In this document: piece by piece, positions 18,802-28,344 of the stretch
Position numbering within the stretch: the first letter of the stretch is position 1
Layout: each line of letters opens with the position of its first letter
Origin: Alphaproteobacteria bacterium
GTDB lineage: Bacteria; Pseudomonadota; Alphaproteobacteria; Micropepsales; Micropepsaceae
Length of the DNA: 64,000 nucleotides
Assembly: GCA_016124385.1 (NCBI GenBank)
Contig: WGNU01000006.1
Coordinates: 491,399 to 555,398 of the forward strand
Direction: 5' to 3'
Notes under the pieces: generated by a model
What the model was told of the DNA's origin: nothing
Seen by the model: the letters and a program-made list of their open reading frames with translations, nothing else
Databases searched by the model: none
Made by a program: the position numbers and the translations under genes

Positions 18802-20304
18802 CTACCTCTCTTCGTAGTGGTCCTCGACCAAGCGGTTGAGCAGCCGCACGCCGAAGCCGGTCGCGCCCTCGGGGCCCGAGGGCCGCGCCTTGCCCGACCA
18901 GGCCATGCCCGCGATGTCGAGATGGGCCCAGGGGACCTTGTTCGTGAAGCGCTGGATGAAATGCGCGCCGATCGAGGAGCCCGCGTCGCGCCCGCCCGAG
19001 ATGTTCTTCACGTCGGCGATCGGCGAGTTGATCTGCTTGTCGTAGCCATCCGTCAGCGGCATGCGCCACAGTTTCTCGCCCTCGGCCGTGCCGGCCGCGA
19101 GCAGGCGCTCCGCCAGTTCCTCGTTGTCCGCGAAGAGGCCGGCATATTCATGGCCGAGCGCGATGAGGATCGCGCCGGTGAGAGTCGCGAGATCCACCAT
19201 GAAGCGCGGCTTGAAGCGATCGGCGGTGTAGTAGACGGCATCGGCGAGGACGAGGCGGCCTTCGGCGTCCGTGTTCAGCACTTCGATCGTCTGGCCGGAC
19301 ATGGACGTGACAACATCGCCCGGGCGCTGCGCCTTGCCGTCAGGCATGTTCTCGACGAGTCCCAGCACACCGACCGCGTTGACGGCGGCCTTGCGGGCGG
19401 CGAGCACATGCATGAGGCCCGCGACCGCGCCTGCCCCCGCCATGTCCCATTTCATGTCCCACATGCCAGCGCCGGGTTTGAGCGAAATGCCGCCGGTATC
19501 GAAGCACACACCCTTGCCGACAAAGGCGATGGGCTGGGCGTCCTGATCCTTCGCGCCCTGCCAGCGCATGACGACAAGCTGGCTCTCATGCTGGGAGCCC
19601 TCGCCGACGCCGATCAGCGCGCCCATCTTGAGCGCGCGCATTTCTTCTTCACCCAGAATCTCAACCTCGAGGCCGAGCTTTTCGAGCGCCTTCACACGGC
19701 GTGCGAACTCAGCCGGGTAAAGGATGTTGGCAGGCTCGGAAACGAGGTCCCGCGTGAAGGTGATGCCGTCCGCCAGCGCATCGAGCGGGCGGAACGCGCG
19801 GCGCGCGGCGGCCACGTCGTCGGTCTGCACGAAAATCTTCTGGAGCGAGGGCTTTTCATCCTTCTTCTGCTTCGTGCGGTAAAGATCGAAGCGATAGGAG
19901 CGCAGCCGCGCGCCGAGTCCGAGCCGGGCGGCGAGATCCTCGGCCGTGATCTTGGCCTCCTTCGGCCGGTCAATGGCGAGCGTCACCTGCTTCTCCCCGC
20001 TCGTGAGGAGGCGCGCGGCGATAGCGGCGCCCACGCGCTCCGTGCCGGCCGCGTCGAGCGCGGCGGGCTTGCCGAGGCCGACCGCCAGAAGGCGCGTCGC
20101 CTTGGTTCCGGGGGGCGCGAAGAGTTCCAGGATCTGCGCCGTGCCGCCGGTGAAGCGGGCATTCGCCTCGATCGCGCGCTTCAAGAACCCCTTGCCCTGC
20201 TTGTCAATCGCCTTGGCCGCCGGCGTCAGCGCGCCGCCCTCCAGCACGCCCACAGCCAACGCGCCGGCCTGCGGCTTGCCGAATTCGTTGAAGGTGATGT
20301 TCAT
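18802..20304 (-). CDS. pepA: Cytosol (leucyl) aminopeptidase
   Basis: 500 residues, an M17 family enzyme. The C-terminal catalytic domain has the Lys/Asp metal site VGKGVCFDTGG, a WDMAGAGAV block, and the signature NTDAEGRL. The N-terminal macro-like domain is present. It removes N-terminal residues from peptides with two bound metals; in some bacteria PepA also binds DNA, which cannot be judged here. It is divergent from lptF, as in many Proteobacteria, with holC downstream. Confidence 0.97.
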   Translation of the reverse strand: MNITFNEFGKPQAGALAVGVLEGGALTPAAKAIDKQGKGFLKRAIEANARFTGGTAQILELFAPPGTKATRLLAVGLGKPAALDAAGTERVGAAIAARLLTSGEKQVTLAIDRPKEAKITAEDLAARLGLGARLRSYRFDLYRTKQKKDEKPSLQKIFVQTDDVAAARRAFRPLDALADGITFTRDLVSEPANILYPAEFARRVKALEKLGLEVEILGEEEMRALKMGALIGVGEGSQHESQLVVMRWQGAKDQDAQPIAFVGKGVCFDTGGISLKPGAGMWDMKWDMAGAGAVAGLMHVLAARKAAVNAVGVLGLVENMPDGKAQRPGDVVTSMSGQTIEVLNTDAEGRLVLADAVYYTADRFKPRFMVDLATLTGAILIALGHEYAGLFADNEELAERLLAAGTAEGEKLWRMPLTDGYDKQINSPIADVKNISGGRDAGSSIGAHFIQRFTNKVPWAHLDIAGMAWSGKARPSGPEGATGFGVRLLNRLVEDHYEER

Positions 20305-20510
20305 GGGCGCGGACCTTCTCTGATGCGATGGGGCCGGATCGAAGACGCGAGGGGAGGACTCGCCCGGCCGGCTCTGGCGGGAATAGAGCGCGCCGCCGGG
20401 ATGGCCGGCGCGGCAGCAATCAGCTAAGACTCAACAACTATTCGGCCCGCTCCCGCAAGGGGAGCGGCGAAACCGTTTTTTGTCCTGCCTACCGGCCCTT
20501 GGAGCCCGTC

Positions 20511-21662
20511 TTGTCGATCGCCTTGTGGCCGCGCCGCCTCGCCACTTACATCTTCCGGCAGACGCTGGGGCCGCTCGTCTTCTTCACGGTCGTGTTGACG
20601 GGCGTGATCTGGCTCTCGCAATCGCTGCGGCTGCTCGATCTCGTCATCAACAAGGGCCAATCGGCGGGCACGTTTCTCTATATGACGCTGCTCGTCTTGC
20701 CGAGCCTCCTCGCGATCGTTCTGCCGTTCGCGTTCTTCTTCGCGTGCCTCTACCTCCTCCACCGCCTCCTCAGCGACAGCGAGATCGTCGTCATGTGGGC
20801 CTCCGGGCTCGGGCGATGGAACGTTTTGATGCCGCTCGTCGCGGCGGCGGCGATGATGACGCTCGTCACCCTCCTCATCACGCTCTACCTGATGCCGCTC
20901 GGCATGCGGACGATGAAGGACAAGGTGTTCGAGATCCGCGCCGATCTCGTCGCGACATTCGTCAAGGAAGGCGCCTTCACGACGCCGATGAAGGGACTCA
21001 CCGTCTACGTCAAACGGCAATCGCTGAGCGGCGAACTGACGGGCCTCTTCGTCCACGACAACCGCGACGTCGCGCGGCCCGTCACCTACATGGCTTCACG
21101 CGGCATCATCGCGCGCACGCCCGACGGGCCACGCCTCATTATGTACGACGGCAATCTGCAGCGCGCGGACAGCTCGCGCGGCGGCAATATCTCGATGCTC
21201 GCGTTCGACAAATACACGTTCGATCTGTCGAGCTTCATGCAGCAATCCGAGCGTGCCGAGCGCGAATCGAGCGAGCGCTATCTCTTCGAGCTGATCGGCT
21301 ACACTGCCGCTTCGGACTGGGAGGAGCGCCAGCGCAACATCTTCCGCGCGGAAGGCTATGACCGGCTGATCTCGCCCTTCTACAATTTCGTCTTCATGCT
21401 GATCGCCGCGGCGGCGCTGCTGTCCGGCACCTATGTGCGGCGGGGCTATGGCATCCGGCTGACGGCGGCGGTCGTGCTCGGCATCATCGCGCGGCTGATG
21501 GGGTTCGGCGCGACCAGCCTTGCGGCCGAGACGCCGATCCTGGTGCCGCTGATGATCCTCAACCCCATCCTCTGGCTGATCGCGGCGGGCGCGGTGCTCG
21601 CGCGCAATCGCGGGCTTGCCTTCACCCTGCCCGCGTGGGTCTGGCGGATGCGCCCGGCATGA
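20511..21662 (+). CDS. lptF: LPS export ABC transporter permease LptF
   Basis: 383 residues. The N-terminal block YIFRQTLGPLVFFTVVLTG and the six-helix arrangement with a large periplasmic domain between helices 3 and 4 (about residues 125-280) match LptF. With LptG and LptB it pulls lipopolysaccharide out of the inner membrane. The frame is open from 20328, but TTG at 20511 has GGAG six bases upstream and gives the family N-terminus. The stop overlaps lptG as ATGA. Confidence 0.94.
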   Translation: MSIALWPRRLATYIFRQTLGPLVFFTVVLTGVIWLSQSLRLLDLVINKGQSAGTFLYMTLLVLPSLLAIVLPFAFFFACLYLLHRLLSDSEIVVMWASGLGRWNVLMPLVAAAAMMTLVTLLITLYLMPLGMRTMKDKVFEIRADLVATFVKEGAFTTPMKGLTVYVKRQSLSGELTGLFVHDNRDVARPVTYMASRGIIARTPDGPRLIMYDGNLQRADSSRGGNISMLAFDKYTFDLSSFMQQSERAERESSERYLFELIGYTAASDWEERQRNIFRAEGYDRLISPFYNFVFMLIAAAALLSGTYVRRGYGIRLTAAVVLGIIARLMGFGATSLAAETPILVPLMILNPILWLIAAGAVLARNRGLAFTLPAWVWRMRPA

Positions 21663-22753
21663 CGTTTCCCGCGACCCTTTACGCCTATCTCGCGCGGCAG
21701 ATGACGCTGGGCATCGGGCTCGTCTTCGGCGCGCTCTCGGTGCTCGCCTTCATGATCGATCTGGTGGAGATGTCGCGCCGGGTGTCGACGCGCGTCGAGG
21801 TGGGCTTCGGCACGGCGTTCGCGATGAGCCTCATGAAACTGCCGAGCCTCACGGAAAAGATCCTTCCCTTCGCGATCCTCTTCGGCTCGATCTTCGCCTT
21901 TGCGCGGCTCTCGCGCAGCCAGGAGCTGACGATCCTGCGGGCGGCCGGGCTTTCGGTCTGGCAGATCCTCACGCCTGCGCTCTTCTTTTCACTGCTGACG
22001 GGGGCACTCTCGGTTTTCGTCTACAACCCGTTCGCGGCCACGATGCTCTCGTCCTACGAGCAGATGGAGAACCGCTATCTGCGCGGCCAGACCTCGCGGC
22101 TCGACGTGCAGACGACGGGGCTCTGGCTGCGGCAATCGGACGATGACGGCCAGTCGGTCATCCACGCGCTCAAGGTGTCGGATCAAGGGTTGCAACTGGA
22201 AGATGTAATTATCTTCTACTACGACACCGCCGACCGGTTCGACCGGCGAATCGATGCGAAGGCGGCGTCGCTGCGAAACGGCATCTGGGTGCTTAAGGAC
22301 GCCTGGGAGACGGGGCCCGACCGGTCGCCACGCTTCAGCGCGGAGCTCGAGCAGAAGACGACGCTCACGCCCGATCAGATCCAGGACAGTTTCGCCACGC
22401 CCTCCACGATCTCCTTCTGGGAGCTGCCGCGCTTCATCGCGATCGCGGAAAGTGCCGGGTTTTCCGCGACGCGGCATCGCCTGCACTATTACGCGCTCGT
22501 CGCCGTGCCCTTCCTTTTTTGCGCGATGACGCTCATCGCGGCCACCTTCGCACTGCGCCTGACGCGCCTAGGCGGCGTGTCAAGCTTGATCCTCGCTGGA
22601 TCATTGGTGGGTTTCTTGCTCTATTTCGTTTCGGACGTTACCCAAGCGCTTGGCCTGTCGGGCATTCTGCCGGTGCCGCTGGCCGCATGGGCACCGACGG
22701 CCGTGGCTTTGTTGCTGGGGGCAGCGACGCTCCTCCATTTCGAGGACGGATAG
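21659..22753 (+). CDS. lptG: LPS export ABC transporter permease LptG
   Basis: 364 residues with the paralogous LptF/LptG layout: YAYLARQMTLGIG at the start, helices 2-3 around KILPFAILFGSIFAFARLSR, a periplasmic beta-jellyroll domain, and helices 4-6 at the C-terminus ending LLGAATLLHFEDG. It partners LptF. The ATG overlaps the lptF stop; lptD follows after 9 bp. Confidence 0.95.
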   Translation: MTFPATLYAYLARQMTLGIGLVFGALSVLAFMIDLVEMSRRVSTRVEVGFGTAFAMSLMKLPSLTEKILPFAILFGSIFAFARLSRSQELTILRAAGLSVWQILTPALFFSLLTGALSVFVYNPFAATMLSSYEQMENRYLRGQTSRLDVQTTGLWLRQSDDDGQSVIHALKVSDQGLQLEDVIIFYYDTADRFDRRIDAKAASLRNGIWVLKDAWETGPDRSPRFSAELEQKTTLTPDQIQDSFATPSTISFWELPRFIAIAESAGFSATRHRLHYYALVAVPFLFCAMTLIAATFALRLTRLGGVSSLILAGSLVGFLLYFVSDVTQALGLSGILPVPLAAWAPTAVALLLGAATLLHFEDG

Positions 22754-22762
22754 GCGAAAAAG

Positions 22763-24946
22763 ATGCGTGTGGGGAGGGGGACCGCGGCCTGCCGCGGGTT
22801 CTGGTACGCGGCCGTCATGCTCGTATCGCTCGGGGCGATCGCGAGCGGACCCGTGCGTGCCCAAGAGCAGGAATCGCGCAACGTTCTCATCGAAGCGCCC
22901 CAGGTCGAATACAACACCAAGGACAGCATCGTCACCGCGTCCGGCGGCGTCGAGGTCTCGACGGGCGGGCGCGTGCTGCGCTCCGACACGCTCATCTTCA
23001 ACCAGCGCACAGGCATCGTCACGGCAAGCGGGAACGTCTCGATCACCGAGCTGGACGGCACGGTCGCCTTCGCCGATGACGTGACGCTCAGCGATGATCT
23101 GAAGGACGGCGTCGTCAACAGCTTCTCGATGCTGCTGGCCGATGATTCCAAGCTCGCGGCGACGCAAGGCCGGCGCTCGGGCGGAACAGTTTCGGAGCTC
23201 GACAACGTCGTCTTCTCGCCCTGCAAGGTCTGCAAGGATCCGAACGGCCCGCCGCCCGTCTGGCAGATCAAGGCGCGGCGCGTCATCCACGACAAGAATG
23301 CGCAGACCATCAGCTACGAGGACGCGCGCTTCGAGTTCCTGGGCGTGGACGTCGTCTATTTGCCCTATTTCGCGCATGCGGACCCCTCGGTCCGGCGCAA
23401 ATCGGGCTTCCTCGTGCCGAGCTTCGGCAGCTCTACGGATCTCGGCTATTTCCTCGAGGTTCCTTATTACTGGGCGCCGGCGCCCAACTACGATTTCACG
23501 ATCTCGCCGTTCGTGACGACCGACGAAGGCCAGGTCCTCAAGGGCGAATACCGCCACCGCTTCGAGAAGGGCTATATGCGCTTCAGCGGTAGCGTCGCGA
23601 ATGTCGAGCAGTTCAACACCGACGGCACAGGGATCGGCGAGAATACCGTCGCCAGCCACCTCTTCGGCGAAGGCGGATTCGAGCTCGCCGAGCATTGGAA
23701 CTGGGGCTTCAAGACGCAGCTCACCTCGAGCGACACCTATATGGAACGCTACGAGATTTCCGGCGAAGACCGGCTGGAATCGACCGCCTTCGTCGAGGGG
23801 CGCTGGAACCGCAGTTCGGTGATGAGTTCGGGCTTCTATTTCCAGGGCCTGCGCGAGACCGATGATGTCGGCACGACGCCGTTCGTGCTGCCGCTGGTCG
23901 AGGCAACGTATTTCCCGCGGCAGACGCTGCTCGGCGGGCGGTTCCGGCTCGACGGGAACCTGATGCTCTTGCAACGGACGAACGGCCCCGATTCCCGGCG
24001 CGTGTCGGCCTCCGCCGAATGGCGGCGCGAGACGATCGCGGAAACGGGCGAGGTCTTCACCTTCTTCGCCTCCATGCGCGGCGATGTTTATCAGACGAAC
24101 GACCTCAATCCGCTGGCGCTGCCGGGCGTGCGCGACGACGACGTGATCGGCCGGTTCCTGCCGATGGTGGGCGCGGAATATCGCTGGCCCTGGACACGGC
24201 CCGTCGGCAATACCAGCGTCGTCGTCGAGCCGATCGTCCAGCTCATCGCCGCGCCCTATGGCGGCAATCCAAGCGAAATTCCGAACGAGGACAGCGCGAG
24301 CTTCGAATTCGACGACACGAATCTTTTCAGCGCGGTCAAATTCCCCGGCCTCGACCGCTGGGAAAGCGGTGTGCGCGCGAACGTGGGCGTGCGGGCGTCG
24401 GCCTATTTCGACAATGGCGGGCTCGCCGAAGTGCTCCTGGGGCAGAATTTCCGCCTGGAGGAAGACGATGCGTTCTCGTTCGCGTCGGGCCTCGGCGATC
24501 AGGAATCGGACTATGTCGGGCGCATCTTCATCGAGCCGACGGAGAATTTCTCGCTGACCCACAGGTTCCGCCTGGCCAAGGAAGACCTTTCCTTCCAGCG
24601 CAACGAAATCGAGCTGCAGGGGCGATACGACCGTCTGTCGGGGGGCGTGGGTTACACCCTCCTCGGCGACGATACCTCGGGCCTCGGCCTCCTCGCGCGC
24701 GAGGAAGTGCGCGCCTCCGCCCGGTTCAATTTCGCGCCCTTCTGGTTCGTTCAGGCTTCCGGACGCCGCGACCTGGAGAACGACCAGATGATCGAGAGCC
24801 GGGCCGGCATCGGCTATGAGGACGAATGCTCGGCCTTCAGCCTCATCTTCGCGCGCCGCTTCACCGAGGACCGCGACGCCGAACCCTCCACGGCCATTTT
24901 GTTCAATATCCGCCTGAAAGCCCTGGGCGAAGAGGTCGGCTCCTAG
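22763..24946 (+). CDS. lptD: LPS-assembly outer-membrane protein LptD
   Basis: 727 residues with an N-terminal signal sequence cleaved near PVRAQ. An OstA-like jellyroll domain (about residues 40-200, VLIEAPQVEYNTKDSIVTASG) is followed by the barrel (VVYLPYFAHADPSVRRKSGFL and many aromatic beta strands). It inserts lipopolysaccharide into the outer leaflet. After removal of the signal the cysteines I see are Cys154 and Cys157 (CKVC) and one near the end, about residue 689. It belongs to the lptF-lptG-lptD-surA operon. Confidence 0.95.
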   Translation: MRVGRGTAACRGFWYAAVMLVSLGAIASGPVRAQEQESRNVLIEAPQVEYNTKDSIVTASGGVEVSTGGRVLRSDTLIFNQRTGIVTASGNVSITELDGTVAFADDVTLSDDLKDGVVNSFSMLLADDSKLAATQGRRSGGTVSELDNVVFSPCKVCKDPNGPPPVWQIKARRVIHDKNAQTISYEDARFEFLGVDVVYLPYFAHADPSVRRKSGFLVPSFGSSTDLGYFLEVPYYWAPAPNYDFTISPFVTTDEGQVLKGEYRHRFEKGYMRFSGSVANVEQFNTDGTGIGENTVASHLFGEGGFELAEHWNWGFKTQLTSSDTYMERYEISGEDRLESTAFVEGRWNRSSVMSSGFYFQGLRETDDVGTTPFVLPLVEATYFPRQTLLGGRFRLDGNLMLLQRTNGPDSRRVSASAEWRRETIAETGEVFTFFASMRGDVYQTNDLNPLALPGVRDDDVIGRFLPMVGAEYRWPWTRPVGNTSVVVEPIVQLIAAPYGGNPSEIPNEDSASFEFDDTNLFSAVKFPGLDRWESGVRANVGVRASAYFDNGGLAEVLLGQNFRLEEDDAFSFASGLGDQESDYVGRIFIEPTENFSLTHRFRLAKEDLSFQRNEIELQGRYDRLSGGVGYTLLGDDTSGLGLLAREEVRASARFNFAPFWFVQASGRRDLENDQMIESRAGIGYEDECSAFSLIFARRFTEDRDAEPSTAILFNIRLKALGEEVGS

Positions 24947-25081
24947 CCCCTCTTGGCGGTGCGTTGAATCCCAATCATTTATCGGTATTCTTGCGCCGCC
25001 GCGCGCGGGGGACGGCATGACGATCTTCGACCCAAAGGCACCGACCCGGGGCGGCGCCCTGACCTGGACCGCGCGGAACCG

Positions 25082-26419
25082 ATGACGCTTTGCCGCTATG
25101 CCAATGCCGTTTCGCCCCTCGTGGCAGGAGCGCTCGCGCTCACGCTGCTCGCCGGAAGCGCGGGCGCGGCGACCGCCACGGACGACACAGGGAGCGAGCG
25201 CGTGCAGCGCGTCACCGTGATCGTCAACGATCAGCCGATCTCGACCTGGGATCTCGAGCAGCGCACGCTGCTGACAATCTTTTCATCCGGCGCGCCCAAC
25301 AAGCCCGAGATCCGCGAGCGCATCCGCGCGCAGGTGCTGCGCTCGCTCGTCGATGAGCAATTGCAGGTGCAGGAGGCGCAGCGCAACGACATCAAGGTCT
25401 CGCGCGATGAAATCGTCGCCGCGATGACGCGCATCGCGCGGCAGAACAACATGGACCTCAACCAGATCGGCGATCTGCTCGATGCGAACGGCATCAGCCT
25501 GAAGGCACTCGAAACGCAGATCGAGGCCGAGCTCGCCTGGCAGAAACTGATCACGCAGCGCCTCGCGCCGCGCATCCAGATCGATCCCGCAGACGTCGAC
25601 GACGCGCTGCGCCGGGCGGAGGAAAGCGCGCGGATGGTGCAATACCTGGTCGCGGAGATCTTCATCGGGGTCGATTCGCCGACCGAGGAGGAGCAATCCC
25701 GCGCGAGCGCGCAGGCCGTGCTTACGCAAATTCGCAGCGGCGCGCCCTTCCCCTCCGTCGCCCAGCAATTCAGCGAGGCGGCCTCGGCCGCCGCTGGCGG
25801 GGATCTCGGCTGGGTGACCGAAGGCCAATTGCCGGCTGAGGTGGATGCCGTGCTCCAGGGCATGCGGCCCAATCAGATCTCCGATCCCATTCGCGCGGCC
25901 GGCGGCTTCTACATCATCGCGGTGCGCGATCTACGCGTGCCGGCGGGAACGCGGGTGTCAACCGCGCCGGTAAGCTCGCTGCCACCCGGCAAGGTGCAGC
26001 TCGCCCAGGTGATCGTGCCCCGGCAGGGGCGCGGGGAGGACGGCATGAAGGCGGCGGCAACGATCGCGACCGCGATGTCGCGGCGCGTCAGCAGCTGCCG
26101 CGACGCGCGCGCGCTCGCGGGCGAAGTTCAGGGTGCGGATTACAGCAATCTGGGCGTCCTCAACCGCTCGGACCTGGCGCCCGCGCTGCGCGGCGTGCTC
26201 GCGAATCTCCCGACCGGCGGCGCCTCGCCCGTCTTCCAGACGGATGCGGGCGCGGGGTTCCTCGTCGTCTGCGAGGGCGGCGTGGCACCGAAGATCCAGG
26301 AAGTCGAAATGCCGACGCGCGAGGAGATCGAGAACCGGCTCTACGCGCAGCAGCTCTCCGTCCTCGCGCGGCGCTATCTGCGCGATCTGCGGCGGGACGC
26401 CGTTGTCGAGAACCGCTGA
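25082..26419 (+). CDS. surA: Periplasmic peptidyl-prolyl isomerase / chaperone SurA
   Basis: 445 residues with a signal peptide (LVAGALALTLLAGSAGA). The SurA N-terminal chaperone helices start VIVNDQPISTWDLEQR. A parvulin domain follows (VAEIFIGVD to PIRAAGGFYIIAVRD, about residues 190-285). A second, more degenerate parvulin-like region begins VQLAQVIVP. SurA escorts barrel proteins such as LptD to the BAM complex, so its place after lptD makes sense. A 135-bp gap separates it from lptD and may hold a promoter. The last 17 bases overlap pdxA. Confidence 0.92.
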   Translation: MTLCRYANAVSPLVAGALALTLLAGSAGAATATDDTGSERVQRVTVIVNDQPISTWDLEQRTLLTIFSSGAPNKPEIRERIRAQVLRSLVDEQLQVQEAQRNDIKVSRDEIVAAMTRIARQNNMDLNQIGDLLDANGISLKALETQIEAELAWQKLITQRLAPRIQIDPADVDDALRRAEESARMVQYLVAEIFIGVDSPTEEEQSRASAQAVLTQIRSGAPFPSVAQQFSEAASAAAGGDLGWVTEGQLPAEVDAVLQGMRPNQISDPIRAAGGFYIIAVRDLRVPAGTRVSTAPVSSLPPGKVQLAQVIVPRQGRGEDGMKAAATIATAMSRRVSSCRDARALAGEVQGADYSNLGVLNRSDLAPALRGVLANLPTGGASPVFQTDAGAGFLVVCEGGVAPKIQEVEMPTREEIENRLYAQQLSVLARRYLRDLRRDAVVENR

Positions 26420-27437
26420 GCAGGGTGCGCCGGCCCTGCCACCGCTCGCGGTGACGATGGGCGAGCCGGCTGGAATCGGTGGCGAGATCCTCATCAAGGC
26501 CGCCCTCGCGGCGCGGGCGCGCCACTTGCCTACCTTTTTCGCGATCGATGATCCCGAGCGCCTGCGCGCGCTCGCCGATCAGATGGGCGCGCGGGTTTCA
26601 ATCGAGCCGATCGCGGCGCCCGGCGATGTCGCGGGCCTGCCCGAGGGTACGCTCGGCGTCCTGCCGCTCGAGAACCCGGTCGAGGCCGTGCCCGGCCGGC
26701 CGAGCGCCACTACCGCGCCGCAGGTCATCCGCTCCATCGAGACGGCCGTCGCGCTCGCGCGGCGGGGCGCGGCCTGCGGGATTATCACCAACCCCATCCA
26801 GAAATCGGTGCTCTACGAGGCCGGGTTCGAACATCCGGGGCACACGGAATATCTGGGGCATTTGCTGCGGCCGGCGCAGCCGCCCGTGATGATGCTCGCG
26901 ATCGAGGGCCTGAAAGTCGTGCCGGTGACGGTGCATCTGCCCCTCAGCGCGGTTGCGGGATCGCTCCGTATCGAGAGCATTCTTCTCACCGCCAAGACGG
27001 TGCTCGGAGCGCTCGCGCGCGATTTCGCGATTCCGAAGCCCCGCCTCGCGGTCGCCGCGCTCAACCCGCATGCGGGCGAAGGCGGCGCGCTCGGCCCCGA
27101 AGAAGGCAAGATCATCCAGCCCGCGGTCGCCGCGCTCAGGGCCCTCGGCCACGACGTGCGCGGACCCTACCCGGCCGATACGCTGTTCCATGCGGGCGCG
27201 CGCGAGACCTATGACGCGGCGCTCTGCATGTATCACGATCAGGCGCTCATCCCCTTGAAAACCCTCGATTTCGAGCGGGGCGTCAACATCACGCTGGGGC
27301 TCTCGATCGTTCGAACCTCGCCCGATCACGGCACCGCGCTCGACATCGCGGGGACGGGGCAAGCGAGCGCCGAAAGCCTCATCGCGGCGATCGAGACGGC
27401 GGCCAGCATCGCGCGGAACCGCCGCGCCGCGCCGTGA
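26403..27437 (+). CDS. pdxA: 4-hydroxythreonine-4-phosphate dehydrogenase
   Basis: 344 residues with [14 protein letters not shown] at the start and metal-binding histidines in [21 protein letters not shown] and [11 protein letters not shown]. It oxidises 4-phosphohydroxythreonine in pyridoxal phosphate synthesis. The TTG at 26403 was chosen; it lies inside the end of surA. The first ATG at 26457 would remove the conserved PLAVT strand. The stop overlaps rsmA as GTGA. Confidence 0.94.
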   Translation: MSRTAEQGAPALPPLAVTMGEPAGIGGEILIKAALAARARHLPTFFAIDDPERLRALADQMGARVSIEPIAAPGDVAGLPEGTLGVLPLENPVEAVPGRPSATTAPQVIRSIETAVALARRGAACGIITNPIQKSVLYEAGFEHPGHTEYLGHLLRPAQPPVMMLAIEGLKVVPVTVHLPLSAVAGSLRIESILLTAKTVLGALARDFAIPKPRLAVAALNPHAGEGGALGPEEGKIIQPAVAALRALGHDVRGPYPADTLFHAGARETYDAALCMYHDQALIPLKTLDFERGVNITLGLSIVRTSPDHGTALDIAGTGQASAESLIAAIETAASIARNRRAAP

Positions 27438-28318
27438 GCGGGCTCGACACGCTGCCGCCGCTCCGCGACGTGATCGCGGCGCACGGCCTCTCGGCACGAA
27501 AATCGCTGGGGCAGAATTTTCTCCTCGACCTCAACCTCACGCGACGGATCGCCCGCGCGGCGGGGCCGCTCGCGGGCCGCGACGTTTTGGAGATCGGCCC
27601 CGGCCCCGGCGGTCTGACGCGCGCGCTGCTGCTGGAGGGCGCGGGCCGCGTGCTCGCGATCGAGCGCGATCACCGGTGCCTGCCCGCGCTTGGCGCCATC
27701 GCGGCCAGTGTGCCGGGGCGCCTCCTCGTGCGCGAGGCCGACGCGCTCAGCCTCGATGAGGAGGCCGCGCTCGCCGAGGCGGGGTTTCGCACGCCCGTCC
27801 TTCTCGTGGGCAACCTTCCCTACAACATCGGAACGGCGCTGCTGGTGAAGTGGCTGACGCTCGATCGCTGGCCGCCGTTCTTTGCGAGCCTCACCTTGAT
27901 GTTCCAGCGGGAGGTGGCGGCGCGACTGATCGCCGCGCCGGGGACGAGCGCCTATGGGCGGCTTTCGATCCTCACGCAGTGGCGCGCCGACGCGCATCTC
28001 CTCTTCGACATTCACCCGAGCGCCTTCACGCCGCCGCCGGCCGTCGTCTCGAGCCTTGTGTCCATCCGCCCGCTCGCCACGCCCCGCGCCGAGGCGCCGC
28101 TCGCCGCGCTCGAACGCGTGACGCAGGCCGCCTTCGCGCAGCGGCGCAAGATGCTGCGCCAGAGCCTCAAAGCGCTGGGCGTGCCGCTCGAGCCGCTGTT
28201 CGCCGGAACCGGCATCGATCCGACCGCGCGGGCCGAGACGCTCACCATCGCGCAATTCGCCGCACTCGCGCGCGCGGTCGATACGATTGCACCCGCCGCC
28301 CGCTTCGCGCGAGAATGA
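27434..28318 (+). CDS. rsmA: 16S rRNA dimethyladenosine transferase (KsgA)
   Basis: 294 residues. [10 protein letters not shown], the SAM-binding [14 protein letters not shown] and the catalytic NLPYNIGT motif are all present. It dimethylates two adjacent adenosines near the 3' end of 16S rRNA, a late check in 30S assembly. GTG start overlapping the pdxA stop. The neighbours lptD-surA-pdxA-rsmA are in the same order as in many Proteobacteria. Confidence 0.96.
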   Translation: MSGLDTLPPLRDVIAAHGLSARKSLGQNFLLDLNLTRRIARAAGPLAGRDVLEIGPGPGGLTRALLLEGAGRVLAIERDHRCLPALGAIAASVPGRLLVREADALSLDEEAALAEAGFRTPVLLVGNLPYNIGTALLVKWLTLDRWPPFFASLTLMFQREVAARLIAAPGTSAYGRLSILTQWRADAHLLFDIHPSAFTPPPAVVSSLVSIRPLATPRAEAPLAALERVTQAAFAQRRKMLRQSLKALGVPLEPLFAGTGIDPTARAETLTIAQFAALARAVDTIAPAARFARE

Positions 28319-28344
28319 CGCAACCGTCACCGTGGGAGGACGCC

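Noticed and set aside
20447..20481. Hairpin CCGCTCCC/GGGAGCGG followed later by a T6 run before lptF
   Set aside because: The T-run is eight bases away from the stem and the position is in the leader of lptF, so it does not qualify as a terminator; a leader hairpin is possible but unsupported.
22601..25018. Open frame of 805 codons on the minus strand
   Set aside because: Antisense to lptG and lptD, which have clear domains; no recognisable motif in the antisense product.
26821..26838. GGTTCGAACATCC, resembling a tRNA T-arm
   Set aside because: It lies inside pdxA in a conserved His-containing motif; no acceptor stem or anticodon arm surrounds it.
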